Source: Bacillota bacterium | GTDB lineage: Bacteria; Bacillota; Syntrophomonadia; Syntrophomonadales; Syntrophomonadaceae | DNA: 24,941 nt | Direction of reading: 5' to 3' | Assembly: GCA_017861475.1 (NCBI GenBank) | Contig: JAGFXV010000001.1 | Span: 1-24,941, forward strand | Shown here: positions 7,945-15,071 of the stretch, one piece after another | How the letters are laid out: every line of letters starts with the position of its first letter | Position numbering within the stretch: position 1 is the first letter of the stretch | Program-made: the position numbers and the translations under genes | The notes under the pieces: model-generated | The model's input: the letters and a program-made list of their open reading frames with translations, nothing else | Databases searched by the model: none | What the model was told of the DNA's origin: nothing

Positions 7945-7982
7945 GCAAGTTATGATCTTCGCTTTTTAGTCATTCTGTTGTT

Positions 7983-9722
7983 TTAGTGTTTTATCCCATA
8001 GCGATTGGCTTTGCGTATGACGGTGGACTGATCGATCCCCAGCACCCGGGCGATCTGGTAACTGGAGGAGTAACGGGCAAAAGCATCGATCAGAAGTTCC
8101 CTTTCCGTGTTTTCCAGAGCCTCACGCATGGTGGACAGCGGTTTGTCTTCACCTGACAGGCCGGAACCGGCCCTGATATTGGCAGGCAGATCGTGAACTG
8201 TAATAATGTCATGGATACAGGTGACGACCAGCCGCTCCATCAGGTTTTCCAGTTCCCGGATGTTGCCCGGCCAGTTATATTCGATCAGCGCATTATAAAC
8301 GCCGGTATCGATGCGCTTTTCCATGCCGTATTTCTGGTTGAAAATATTGATGAAGTGATTCATCAGCGCGGGAATATCTTCCCGGTGTTCCCGCAGCGGC
8401 GGAACGATGACCGGGACCACATTGAGCCGGTAAAACAGATCCAGACGAAATTCCTTGTTCTCGATCATTTCCTCCAAATCGCGGTTCGTTCCGGCAATGA
8501 CCCGGCAATCGATCTTGATGGGGGAGGTCCCGCCGACCCGCAGCACGCTTCGATCCTGCAGCACCCGCAGCAGTTTGACCTGTAACTTCATGGGCAGTTC
8601 CCCGATCTCATCCAGAAATATAATGCCTCCCTGGGCCAGCTCAAACAAACCTGCCTTGCCGGTCTTGCTGGCTCCGGTAAAGGCTCCGCTCTCATAACCG
8701 AAAAGTTCCGACTCCAGCAGATTTTCGGGGATCGCTCCGCAGTTTACCCGGACAAAAGGCCCCTCCTTGTACCTGCTGTTGGTATGAATGATTTCCGCGA
8801 TCAACTCCTTGCCGACCCCTGACTCTCCTTGCAGCAACACGGTCGAATCCACCTTGGCAATACGAATGACCATGTTGATCAATTCCTTCATCTTGCTCGA
8901 AGTCATCACCAGGCTGCGGGAATTCTGCAGCTTCAGTTGTTGCAGTTCGGTTTTGTACATTTCCTGCAGACTTTCGACCCGTTCCAACTTGCGCTCCAGC
9001 ATGTTGAACTCAGTTTTGTCCCGGACATTGGTGACGACCAGAACGATGTTGCCTTTATCATCAAAGATCGGATTGCTGGTGACCAGCGCTTCATTGCCGC
9101 TTTTGGCAGTAAGGGCAATGGTCACCCGCTCTCTTTTTTCCAGCGCAGCCAGCGTAGCCGATTTGAGAAATACTCCTTCGCGAACCAAATCGACCATGTT
9201 CCGGCCAACAACTTGTTCGGCAGTAACGCCCATGATGCGTTCAAAACCCTGATTGACTTTCAAAATGTTGGCCTGGCCGTCGGTCACGCTCAGACCGTCG
9301 AAGGATGATGCGATGATTGCCTCCAACTCGCGGTTCAGCCTGCGAGTGTATTCCGATTCACGGATCAACTGCTCGATTTCCGATACATCACGAAGTACCA
9401 GCACCCGGCCGACATATTTCCCTTCAATGAAGATATCCTTGCTGAAGGGGATGTAACGATTTTCCTTCAAAGTGATTTTATTATCCGGATAGATCGATTC
9501 CTGTTTTAATAAATCAAGTATTTCACGGTTTTCAATAACGTCTGTTGCGGGGATGGTAATGACCATCTGGGCATCCAGGTCGAGCACCTGCGCCATGCGT
9601 TTGTTAAAGACCTTTATTCTTCCATGGGTATCAATAGCCATGATGGGGGTGTAGACAGCATCGAGCAAAGCCCTGAACCTTGCCACATCATTATATGGAT
9701 CAACATTTTCAAATGCTATCAC
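7983..9722 (-). CDS. Sigma-54-dependent transcriptional activator with two PAS domains
   Basis: This is a 579-residue enhancer-binding protein. PAS domain 1 spans about 14-115 and PAS 2 about 130-240. A coiled-coil linker (about 240-268) leads to a AAA+ domain (about 272-505) with Walker A GESGVGKE (299-306), the sigma-54 contact loop GAFTGA (346-351) and Walker B GIIFLDEIGEL (366-376). A short TyrR-like C-terminal HTH (about 537-579, SYQIARVLGIDQSTVIRK) completes it. There is no response-regulator receiver domain, so the signal probably acts through the PAS domains (small ligand or redox). The start is a GTG at 9722 with AAGGAG nine bases upstream; no nearby ATG has such a site. It is convergent with the CoA-transferase gene, whose sigma-54 promoter it probably drives. 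Confidence 0.93.
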   Translation of the reverse strand: MIAFENVDPYNDVARFRALLDAVYTPIMAIDTHGRIKVFNKRMAQVLDLDAQMVITIPATDVIENREILDLLKQESIYPDNKITLKENRYIPFSKDIFIEGKYVGRVLVLRDVSEIEQLIRESEYTRRLNRELEAIIASSFDGLSVTDGQANILKVNQGFERIMGVTAEQVVGRNMVDLVREGVFLKSATLAALEKRERVTIALTAKSGNEALVTSNPIFDDKGNIVLVVTNVRDKTEFNMLERKLERVESLQEMYKTELQQLKLQNSRSLVMTSSKMKELINMVIRIAKVDSTVLLQGESGVGKELIAEIIHTNSRYKEGPFVRVNCGAIPENLLESELFGYESGAFTGASKTGKAGLFELAQGGIIFLDEIGELPMKLQVKLLRVLQDRSVLRVGGTSPIKIDCRVIAGTNRDLEEMIENKEFRLDLFYRLNVVPVIVPPLREHREDIPALMNHFINIFNQKYGMEKRIDTGVYNALIEYNWPGNIRELENLMERLVVTCIHDIITVHDLPANIRAGSGLSGEDKPLSTMREALENTERELLIDAFARYSSSYQIARVLGIDQSTVIRKANRYGIKH

Positions 9723-9847
9723 GTAAATGCGCTCCTTTTTTGCTGCCTGTTATATAATCATTTTAACATCTTACGATGATATGAAAAAATAAATATAGAA
9801 ATAAAAGAAAGACCGGGGCATATGAGATGACCCGGCCGGAGTATCAA

Positions 9848-9881
9848 AAAAGGTGAATCGCTGCTTAGCCCTTCACCTTTT
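9848..9881 (-). terminator. Intrinsic terminator of the ketopantoate-reductase-like gene (repeat copy B)
   Basis: A perfect 10-bp stem, AAAAGGTGAA (9848-9857) with TTCACCTTTT (9872-9881), has a 14-base loop. On the minus strand it is followed by a T6 run. It lies just past the end of the gene at 9928-10845 and before the activator gene. A weaker CCGGG/CCCGG hairpin follows at 9813-9835. The bases from 9845 to about 9900 match the outer parts of the composite repeat at 14931-15055, with the inner hairpin missing. Confidence 0.8.
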
Positions 9882-9927
9882 GCTTGCTTGATTGATTTTT
9901 GGCGTTTTTAACAGTCTGACCGGTGGA

Positions 9928-10845
9928 TTAATACGGGCTCTCCAGATCGCGGATGCCGTCGTAGAGCATTTGGTTGACCGGCGTGGAGAGAGCATGTTTT
10001 TTACCCAGGCGAATGACCGTACCGGCAAACAGTTCCAGTTCGCTGGGCCGTCCGGCTTCGATGTCCTGACGCATGGACGGTTTGCCCAATGGGCTCAGCG
10101 AACCCACCACATTCAGCCAGTAGCCCAGATCATCTTCAGTAAGATCGATATTTTCTTTCTGCGCCAGCGTGATCACTTCGCGCATGGCACCGATCATCAC
10201 ATCCCGGGCCCGTCCTTCCTGCTGTACGTCCCCATAGGTACTGCCCAGCAGGGCTACGGCCTGGTTGACCCCAACGTTAAGCATTAATTTGCCCCACATG
10301 CGCCGGTTCATGTCCGTATCCAGCTGATGGGGAAGTTCCACAGAAGTGAAAAAATTCTCCACCGCCTGGGCATTTTCAGAAATGATACCCGGCTGGCGGT
10401 CGCCGAAGCAGATCATACCCATATTGGCATAATTCATCTGATTGCCCACCTTGACCGCGTCCATGCCCTGGGCGACACTGTAAAGGACATGCTCCGCACC
10501 GTAAGCATCGGCAATGATCTCTTCGCTGCTGATCCCGTTCAGCAACGACAGGAATATGGTTTGTTCTCCCACTTGATTGCGCACTGCCTCGATTGCCTCA
10601 TGGAGTCCGCCGTATTTGACGGCGAAAATGATCAGGTCAGCCGGAGGGCCTTCTTCCTCCGGGGCAATATAGTGAAAATCACAGCGCCGACCGTTGGAGA
10701 AAATTCCTTCCTGTTCGTAACGGGTAATTCGTTCCCGGTCGGCTATGATGCGCAGATTGCCGGCTCCCATCCTGGCAGCCATATGGTTTCCGAAGAGGAT
10801 GCCGAGTGCCCCAAGGCCGATGATGGATACACTTTCAATTTGCAT
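9928..10845 (-). CDS. 2-dehydropantoate 2-reductase family oxidoreductase (PanE/ApbA-like)
   Basis: This 305-residue protein has an N-terminal Rossmann fold with G10-x-G12-x-x-G15 (IIGLGALGILFG) and the family marks FAVK77 and LLNG104. In the C-terminal helical domain it has WGKLMLNVGVN (K186, N190, N194) and RPSELELFAG (S268/E269 region). These positions match the catalytic lysine and pantoate-binding residues of PanE. PanE reduces ketopantoate to pantoate with NADPH in coenzyme A synthesis, but many paralogues act on other 2-keto acids and no other pan genes are near, so I leave out the symbol. The frame is open to 10947. I choose ATG 10845, which has AAAGGA upstream, over ATG 10866, which has none. 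It is divergent from the LysR gene. Confidence 0.85.
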   Translation of the reverse strand: MQIESVSIIGLGALGILFGNHMAARMGAGNLRIIADRERITRYEQEGIFSNGRRCDFHYIAPEEEGPPADLIIFAVKYGGLHEAIEAVRNQVGEQTIFLSLLNGISSEEIIADAYGAEHVLYSVAQGMDAVKVGNQMNYANMGMICFGDRQPGIISENAQAVENFFTSVELPHQLDTDMNRRMWGKLMLNVGVNQAVALLGSTYGDVQQEGRARDVMIGAMREVITLAQKENIDLTEDDLGYWLNVVGSLSPLGKPSMRQDIEAGRPSELELFAGTVIRLGKKHALSTPVNQMLYDGIRDLESPY

Positions 10846-11015
10846 ATGATCTCTGTCCTTTGCCATAATGTAAAAAATCATTCTATAAATACTAATAATA
10901 CACTGTGGTGAAAAAAAGAAAAAGTCAGGCAATAATATTATTGGCAATATAAGCTATAATCAATATTAGTTGTTTGACTGCCGGCAGGATATATAAAAAA
11001 GCGAGCAGGTGAAGA

Positions 11016-11963
11016 ATGACCCTACAGCAATTAAAATACATCATTAAAATCGTGGAGTGCGGTTCCATCAGCGAGGCTGCCAAGCAGCTCTACATTTCCC
11101 AGCCGAGTCTTTCCAATGCCGTTAGAGAGCTGGAAAAGGAATTGGGCATTGAAATATTCTACCGGACCACCAAAGGCATATCATTGTCCGTGGACGGGAC
11201 GGAGTTTCTTTCTTATGCCCGGCAGGTAGTTGAACAAACGGAATTGCTGGAGCAGCGTTATCTGGGCAAGAAACCCTCCAAGCAGCTGTGCTCGGTCTCG
11301 ACCCAGCATTACGCCTTTGCGGTCAACGCTTTTGTGAATCTGCTGCGAGGGCTGGATGTCGATGAATACGAATTTACTTTGCGGGAAACCAGGACCTGGG
11401 AGATCATCGAAGATGTAAAAAATCTGCGCAGTGAACTGGGCGTCATCTATTTCAGCGATTTCAATGAAAAAGTACTCAACAAACTGCTGAAGGAAAACCA
11501 TCTGGTATTCCATCCGCTTTTTGAAGCCCGGCCCCATGTTTTCATCAGTTCCTCCCACCCGCTGGCCGGGCGGGAGAGCGTCACCCTGGAAGATCTGGAA
11601 GATTATCCGATCCTGGCCTTCGAGCAGGGCGAATACAACTCGTTCTACTTTTCGGAAGAGATCCTGAGCACCGTTCCCCACAAAAAAACCATCCATGTCA
11701 GCGACCGCGCCACCCTGTTCAATCTGCTGATCGGGCTGAATGGGTATACCATCAGTACTGGCGTACTCAACAGTGATCTGAACGGAGACAACATTGTTTC
11801 CGTACCGCTGCAGACGGACGAGCGCATGCTGGTGGGTTGGATCGCCAACGAGAAGGCACATCTCAGTATTATTGCCACAGATTATATCACTGAACTCAAG
11901 CGGGTCATTTCCGACTACGGGTGTTACACCGGGACGTGTTACACCGGGACGTTCTTCGTGTAA
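11016..11963 (+). CDS. LysR-family regulator, CmbR/MtaR-like
   Basis: This 315-residue LTTR has an N-terminal winged HTH (about 1-60: GSISEAAKQLYISQPSLSNA, ELGIEIFYRT). The effector domain carries STQHYAF, SELGVIYFSDFNEKVL, SSHPLAG and VSDRATLFNLLIGLNGYTI. These signatures resemble CmbR/MtaR regulators of sulfur-amino-acid genes in streptococci and lactococci. Methionine-related control fits the nearby metF, though the evidence is positional. AGGTGA lies just upstream of the ATG. The last 13 residues (CYTGTCYTGTFFV) and the stop codon are encoded by the GTTACAC repeat, so the native C-terminus was probably near residue 302 and has been rewritten by repeat insertion. It is divergent from the ketopantoate-reductase-like gene. 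Confidence 0.88.
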   Translation: MTLQQLKYIIKIVECGSISEAAKQLYISQPSLSNAVRELEKELGIEIFYRTTKGISLSVDGTEFLSYARQVVEQTELLEQRYLGKKPSKQLCSVSTQHYAFAVNAFVNLLRGLDVDEYEFTLRETRTWEIIEDVKNLRSELGVIYFSDFNEKVLNKLLKENHLVFHPLFEARPHVFISSSHPLAGRESVTLEDLEDYPILAFEQGEYNSFYFSEEILSTVPHKKTIHVSDRATLFNLLIGLNGYTISTGVLNSDLNGDNIVSVPLQTDERMLVGWIANEKAHLSIIATDYITELKRVISDYGCYTGTCYTGTFFV

Positions 11964-12026
11964 CAGTGCAGTAAAATGCCAACGTTACACCGGGACGTTC
12001 TTCGTGTAACAGTGCAGTAAAATGCC
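11923..12026. repeat. Tandem palindromic repeat, GTTACAC...GTGTAAC type
   Basis: Two full copies of a 27-base element with arms GTTACAC and GTGTAAC around CGGGACGTTCTTC start at 11938 and 11984 (period 46). Each is followed by the same 16-base tail AGTGCAGTAAAATGCC. A third, partial copy (GTTACACCGGGACGT, 11923-11937) precedes them, giving a 15-base direct duplication. An inverted copy is at 13069-13095. The array fills most of the convergent gap between the LysR and metF genes. It resembles the short palindromes moved by REP-associated tyrosine transposases, but no such gene is in the window. Confidence 0.85.
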
Positions 12027-12055
12027 GATGCAATCCGTAGCAGAAGAGGGTTATA

Positions 12056-12919
12056 TCAGGCGGCCAGCAGGGAACTGACGGCCGCATAAATTTTCTGGGC
12101 GATATAGGGATTGTTCATGGTATATAAATGGATCCCGTCGACCCCTTCAGCTGTCAAGTCAACGATTTGATCGACCGCATAGGCAATGCCCGCGTCTCTC
12201 ATTGCCACAGGATTATGCTCGTACTTGCTCATCATGCTCACGAACTTTCTGGGCAGCTTCACCCCGCAGAGAGATACCATCCGCTCGATCTGTTTTTTAT
12301 TGACGACCGGCATGATTCCCGCCTGGATCGGCACGTCAATACCGGCTTGCCGGGTCCGTTCCCGGAAAGAATAAAAGAAATCGTTATCAAAGAACAGCTG
12401 GGTGATCAACTGGTCGGTGCCGGCATCGACCTTGGCTTTCAAATTACGGATGTCCTTGGCCAGACTCTGGCTCTCATTATGGCCTTCCGGATAACAGGCA
12501 CCGATCACATTAAAGTCACCGTTTTCCTTGATGAACGACACCAGTTCGCTGGCATATCTGAAATCCTGTTTGGGAATGAAGTCCGGGTTTATATCACCGC
12601 GCAGAGCTAAAATGTTTTCAATGCCGGCTTGCCTGAAACCATCCAGCAGTTCCAGCACTTCACTTTTGGTGAGATTGATGCAGGGCAAATGGGCTACGCT
12701 CTCGATACCATAGTGGTTTTTGATGGAGGAGGCGATCTCCAGGGTAGCGGTATTCATCTCACTGCCGCCTGCCCCGTAGGTCACACTGATGAAGTCCGGA
12801 TTAAGACCTTTCAGACCATCCAGGGTATCGTAAATCATATTGATAGGAGCGGTCCGCCGGGGCGGAAAGACCTCCAACGACAGAACGGTTTTGTTTTTAA
12901 ACAAATCTGAGGTTTTCAT
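12056..12919 (-). CDS. metF: 5,10-methylenetetrahydrofolate reductase
   Basis: This 287-residue TIM-barrel flavoenzyme of the MetF family has E16 (LSLEVFPPR), the TYGAGGS loop (47-53) and the flavin-site LALRGD109 motif, followed by HNESQ-type and QLFFDN segments. It reduces methylene-THF to methyl-THF, which supplies methyl groups for methionine synthesis or, in acetogens, the methyl branch of the Wood-Ljungdahl pathway. There is no MetV/zinc partner gene or corrinoid methyltransferase here, so the pathway is open. AAAGGAG upstream supports ATG 12919. It is convergent with a CmbR/MtaR-like regulator, which hints at methionine-linked control. Confidence 0.93.
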   Translation of the reverse strand: MKTSDLFKNKTVLSLEVFPPRRTAPINMIYDTLDGLKGLNPDFISVTYGAGGSEMNTATLEIASSIKNHYGIESVAHLPCINLTKSEVLELLDGFRQAGIENILALRGDINPDFIPKQDFRYASELVSFIKENGDFNVIGACYPEGHNESQSLAKDIRNLKAKVDAGTDQLITQLFFDNDFFYSFRERTRQAGIDVPIQAGIMPVVNKKQIERMVSLCGVKLPRKFVSMMSKYEHNPVAMRDAGIAYAVDQIVDLTAEGVDGIHLYTMNNPYIAQKIYAAVSSLLAA

Positions 12920-13017
12920 AGATGCAAACTCCTTTTGGCTGAGATAAAAGCAGGTGTCCGGACTACTTGCCTTTGATAATAAAAATATATCACGAGCAGC
13001 AGCCTATATTGTAATAC

Positions 13018-13047
13018 TTGATATATATGGCTTGCCATAGCTAAAAT
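13018..13047 (+). promoter_or_regulatory. Candidate promoter of the macro/VWA genes with internal palindrome
   Basis: TTGATA (13018-13023) and TAAAAT (13042-13047) are separated by 18 bases. The palindrome TATGGC-TT-GCCATA (13026-13039) sits inside the spacer, where a bound repressor would block RNA polymerase. Predicted start is near 13054. The leader of about 117 bases would then carry the GTTACAC hairpin at 13069-13095. The 251-base gap 12920-13170 otherwise holds the upstream region of metF, in which I see no clear promoter or riboswitch. Confidence 0.35.
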
Positions 13048-13068
13048 CTATATCGCTTACTTTTTACC

Positions 13069-13095
13069 GTTACACAAAGAACGTCCCGGTGTAAC
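13069..13095 (-). repeat. Inverted single copy of the GTTACAC palindromic element
   Basis: The minus strand reads GTTACACCGGGACGTTCTTT followed by GTGTAAC, identical to the tandem copies at 11938 and 11984 except for one base (TTCTTT in place of TTCTTC). It lies 75 bases before the macro-domain gene. With the 11923-12026 array it brackets metF in inverted orientation. Confidence 0.85.
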
Positions 13096-13170
13096 GCGTG
13101 GCAGGAATCGTCTTCCCGGGCGGCGAATGAGATAGGCAAATGATTGACAAGACTGCAGGAGGTACCGGAT

Positions 13171-14175
13171 ATGCCGTTTGCAATCGTGCGCAACGATATC
13201 ACCAAAATGGAAGTGGACGCCATTGTCAATGCCGCCAATACAGCCCTGAAAATGGGCGGAGGCGTTTGCGGGGCGATCTTTTCTGCAGCCGGAGCACGGG
13301 AGCTGCAGGCCGAATGTGACCGCATCGGCAGATGCGAAACAGGCAAAGCTGTTATCACCAACGGCGGCAGGCTTCCAGCCAGGTATATCATTCACACCGC
13401 CGGCCCCATTTGGAACGGCGGCAAGTCAGGCGAGGCGCAGTTGCTGCATGATTGCTACATCAATTCCCTGGAACTGGCGCAACAGCATAAATGCGAGTCC
13501 ATTGCCTTTCCTCTGATTTCCTCCGGGATCTACGGCTACCCCAAGGACCAGGCGCTGCAGATTGCTGTGGCGGCCATCAGCGAATTCTTGTTTAAACATG
13601 AGATGATGGTCTACCTGGTGGTTTTTGACCGGCAATCATATGCCTTGAGCGAAAAACTGTTTGCCGCGCTGGAAAAATTCATTGATGACCACTACGTGGA
13701 GGAACTGGAGACGAAGTTCAGCTGCAGAAGGATTATTCAGCATGATGAGATGTTGGAAGAAGCCTCGGCCGGTTACACAAAAGCGAGCGAAGTCTCAAAA
13801 GCCCCCCGCAAACTCGACGATGTCGTCAATCATCTTGATGAGACCTTTTCCCGGATGCTGCTGCGGCTGATCGACGAAAAGGGTCTGACCGATGTGGAAA
13901 CTTATAAACGGGCCAACATTGACCGCAAGCTCTTTTCCAAAATCAAAAGCAACCAAAACTACCAGCCCGCCAAACCCACCGCCATTGCCTTCGCCATCGC
14001 CCTGCGGCTAAATCTGGATGAGACCCGCGACTTGCTGGGCCGGGCCGGCTATGCCCTGTCCCACAGCAGCAAGTTTGACGTCATCATTGAATATTTCATC
14101 GAGTCCGGCAACTATGACATCTTCGAGATCAACGAAGCCCTGTTCCATTACGACCTGAACCTGTTGGGCGCATAA
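13171..14175 (+). CDS. Macro-domain protein with C-terminal HTH-like domain
   Basis: This is a 334-residue two-domain protein. Residues 1-175 form a macro domain (ADP-ribose binding or O-acetyl-ADP-ribose/ADP-ribosyl hydrolase), with VDAIVNAAN23, the GGGVCGAIF loop (29-37), HTAGPIW (75-81) and the phosphate loop PLISSGIYGYP (114-124). In YmdB/MacroD enzymes the position ten after the Asn is a catalytic Asp; here it is Cys33. Residues about 222-334 form a helical domain (FSRMLLRLIDEKGL, YKRANIDRKLFSKIKSN, TAIAFAIALRLNLDETRDLLGRAGYALS) that looks like an XRE-type helix-turn-helix and recurs in other Gram-positive macro proteins. The open frame from 13144 contains the AGGAGG site, so ATG 13171 is the start. 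A VWA gene follows 80 bases later. Confidence 0.88.
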   Translation: MPFAIVRNDITKMEVDAIVNAANTALKMGGGVCGAIFSAAGARELQAECDRIGRCETGKAVITNGGRLPARYIIHTAGPIWNGGKSGEAQLLHDCYINSLELAQQHKCESIAFPLISSGIYGYPKDQALQIAVAAISEFLFKHEMMVYLVVFDRQSYALSEKLFAALEKFIDDHYVEELETKFSCRRIIQHDEMLEEASAGYTKASEVSKAPRKLDDVVNHLDETFSRMLLRLIDEKGLTDVETYKRANIDRKLFSKIKSNQNYQPAKPTAIAFAIALRLNLDETRDLLGRAGYALSHSSKFDVIIEYFIESGNYDIFEINEALFHYDLNLLGA

Positions 14176-14255
14176 AAAATGTCGTCTGGCGGGCGACCGG
14201 AGCACTTCAGGAAATTGTTATCCTTTAATCATCAAAGACGAGGAGGATAACAAAA

Positions 14256-14903
14256 ATGAAAAAAGATCTGACCGAACTGGTTTTTATCCTGGACAGGAGC
14301 GGCTCCATGGCAGGCCTCGAGAGCGATACCATCGGCGGCTACAACGCCATGCTGAAAAAACAACAGCAGGAGGCGGGCGAGGCCGTCGTTACCACCGTAC
14401 TGTTTGATGATGAGTACGAACTGCTGCACGACCGCATCAACATCAAAGGCATTCGTCCCATCACTGCCAGGGAATACTATGTGCGCGGCTGTACCGCTTT
14501 GCTGGACGCCATCGGCAAAACCATCCGCAAGATCAACAATGCCCAGCAGCACACCAGCGAAGATGAACGTGCCGAAAAAGTAATGTTTGTCATCACCACC
14601 GATGGCCTGGAAAACGCCAGCCTGGAGTACAGCTACAAGAAAATCAGGGCTATGGTGGAGAAACAGCAGGAACAATATGGCTGGGAGTTTATCTTTCTGG
14701 GAGCCAACATCGACGCCATAGGCGCTGCAACCGATCTCGGCATTAGAGCCGACCGGGCCGCCAACTATCACTCCGACGGGATCGGTACTCAACTCAATTA
14801 CATTGTTGTCAGCGACGCTGTCAGTGAACTACGCAAAAACCGCAACATTAAAGCCGGCTGGAAAGACAGGATCGATGAGGACTATGAGCAGCGCAAGAAA
14901 TAG
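14256..14903 (+). CDS. VWA-domain protein (TerY-like)
   Basis: This 215-residue protein is essentially a lone von Willebrand A domain. The MIDAS metal site is complete: D13-R-S15-G-S17 (FILDRSGSM), T80 (VRGCTALLDAIG) and D116 (VITTDGLEN). There is no signal peptide or membrane segment, so it is cytosolic. TerY-like VWA proteins are known from tellurite/stress gene clusters, where they pair with kinases, phosphatases or ADP-ribose-related proteins; none of the ter genes themselves are here. GAGGAGG upstream supports the ATG. With the macro-domain gene 80 bases upstream and no terminator between, a two-gene operon is likely. Its stop codon overlaps the first hairpin of the repeat region. Confidence 0.87.
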   Translation: MKKDLTELVFILDRSGSMAGLESDTIGGYNAMLKKQQQEAGEAVVTTVLFDDEYELLHDRINIKGIRPITAREYYVRGCTALLDAIGKTIRKINNAQQHTSEDERAEKVMFVITTDGLENASLEYSYKKIRAMVEKQQEQYGWEFIFLGANIDAIGAATDLGIRADRAANYHSDGIGTQLNYIVVSDAVSELRKNRNIKAGWKDRIDEDYEQRKK

Positions 14904-14923
14904 CCGGGGATAAATCCCCGGCT
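14902..14923. repeat. Left flanking hairpin of the composite repeat
   Basis: Arms AGCCGGGGAT and ATCCCCGGCT are perfectly paired around a 2-base centre. It starts one base inside the VWA stop codon. No T run follows, so it is not a typical terminator alone. A near-identical hairpin is at 15072-15093. Confidence 0.75.
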
Positions 14924-15047
14924 CAGAGCGTCAAAAAAGGTGAATAGCTGCGTTATGCAAAAAGCCCATTCAATCGGCGTACCATTGTACGCCTCAATCA
15001 TGGGCTTTTTGCAAGCCTTGCTCTTCGCCTTTTTTGCTCGCTCTGTT
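14924..15047. repeat. Composite nested palindrome (copy C), probable bidirectional terminator
   Basis: This is a nearly continuous 124-base hairpin. From outside in, the paired arms are CAGAGCG/CGCTCTG, AAAAAAGGTGAA/TTCGCCTTTTTT (one wobble), GCAAAAAGCCCA (14957-14968) with TGGGCTTTTTGC (15001-15012), and GGCGTAC (14976-14982) with GTACGCC (14987-14993). The inner T runs can end transcription from the VWA side and from the nuo side. Its inner and right portions match copy A at 7891-7980, and its outer portions match copy B at 9845-9900. Confidence 0.8.
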
Positions 15048-15071
15048 GATTTTAGACTTTATTGATAGTCA

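Noticed and set aside
8193..9308. Several plus-strand frames of 80-159 codons
   Set aside because: All are antisense to the sigma-54 activator gene, whose domains are complete from end to end.
10930..11015. Sigma-70 promoter for the LysR gene (TTGGCA with TATTAG, or TATAAT at 10955-10960)
   Set aside because: The perfect TATAAT has no -35 at suitable spacing and the TTGGCA pairing has a poor -10, so no choice is well enough supported to list.
11923..12026. CRISPR-like array
   Set aside because: Only two full units are present, the whole 43-base block including the would-be spacer is identical between copies, and no cas genes are near.
12920..13040. SAM or other riboswitch upstream of metF
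   Set aside because: The leader is short and AT-rich, and I see no conserved S-box stems or terminator before the gene.
14924..15047. Integron attC site
   Set aside because: There is no core-site RYYYAAC/GTTRRRY pair, no cassette structure and no integrase; the palindrome is better read as a repeat and terminator.
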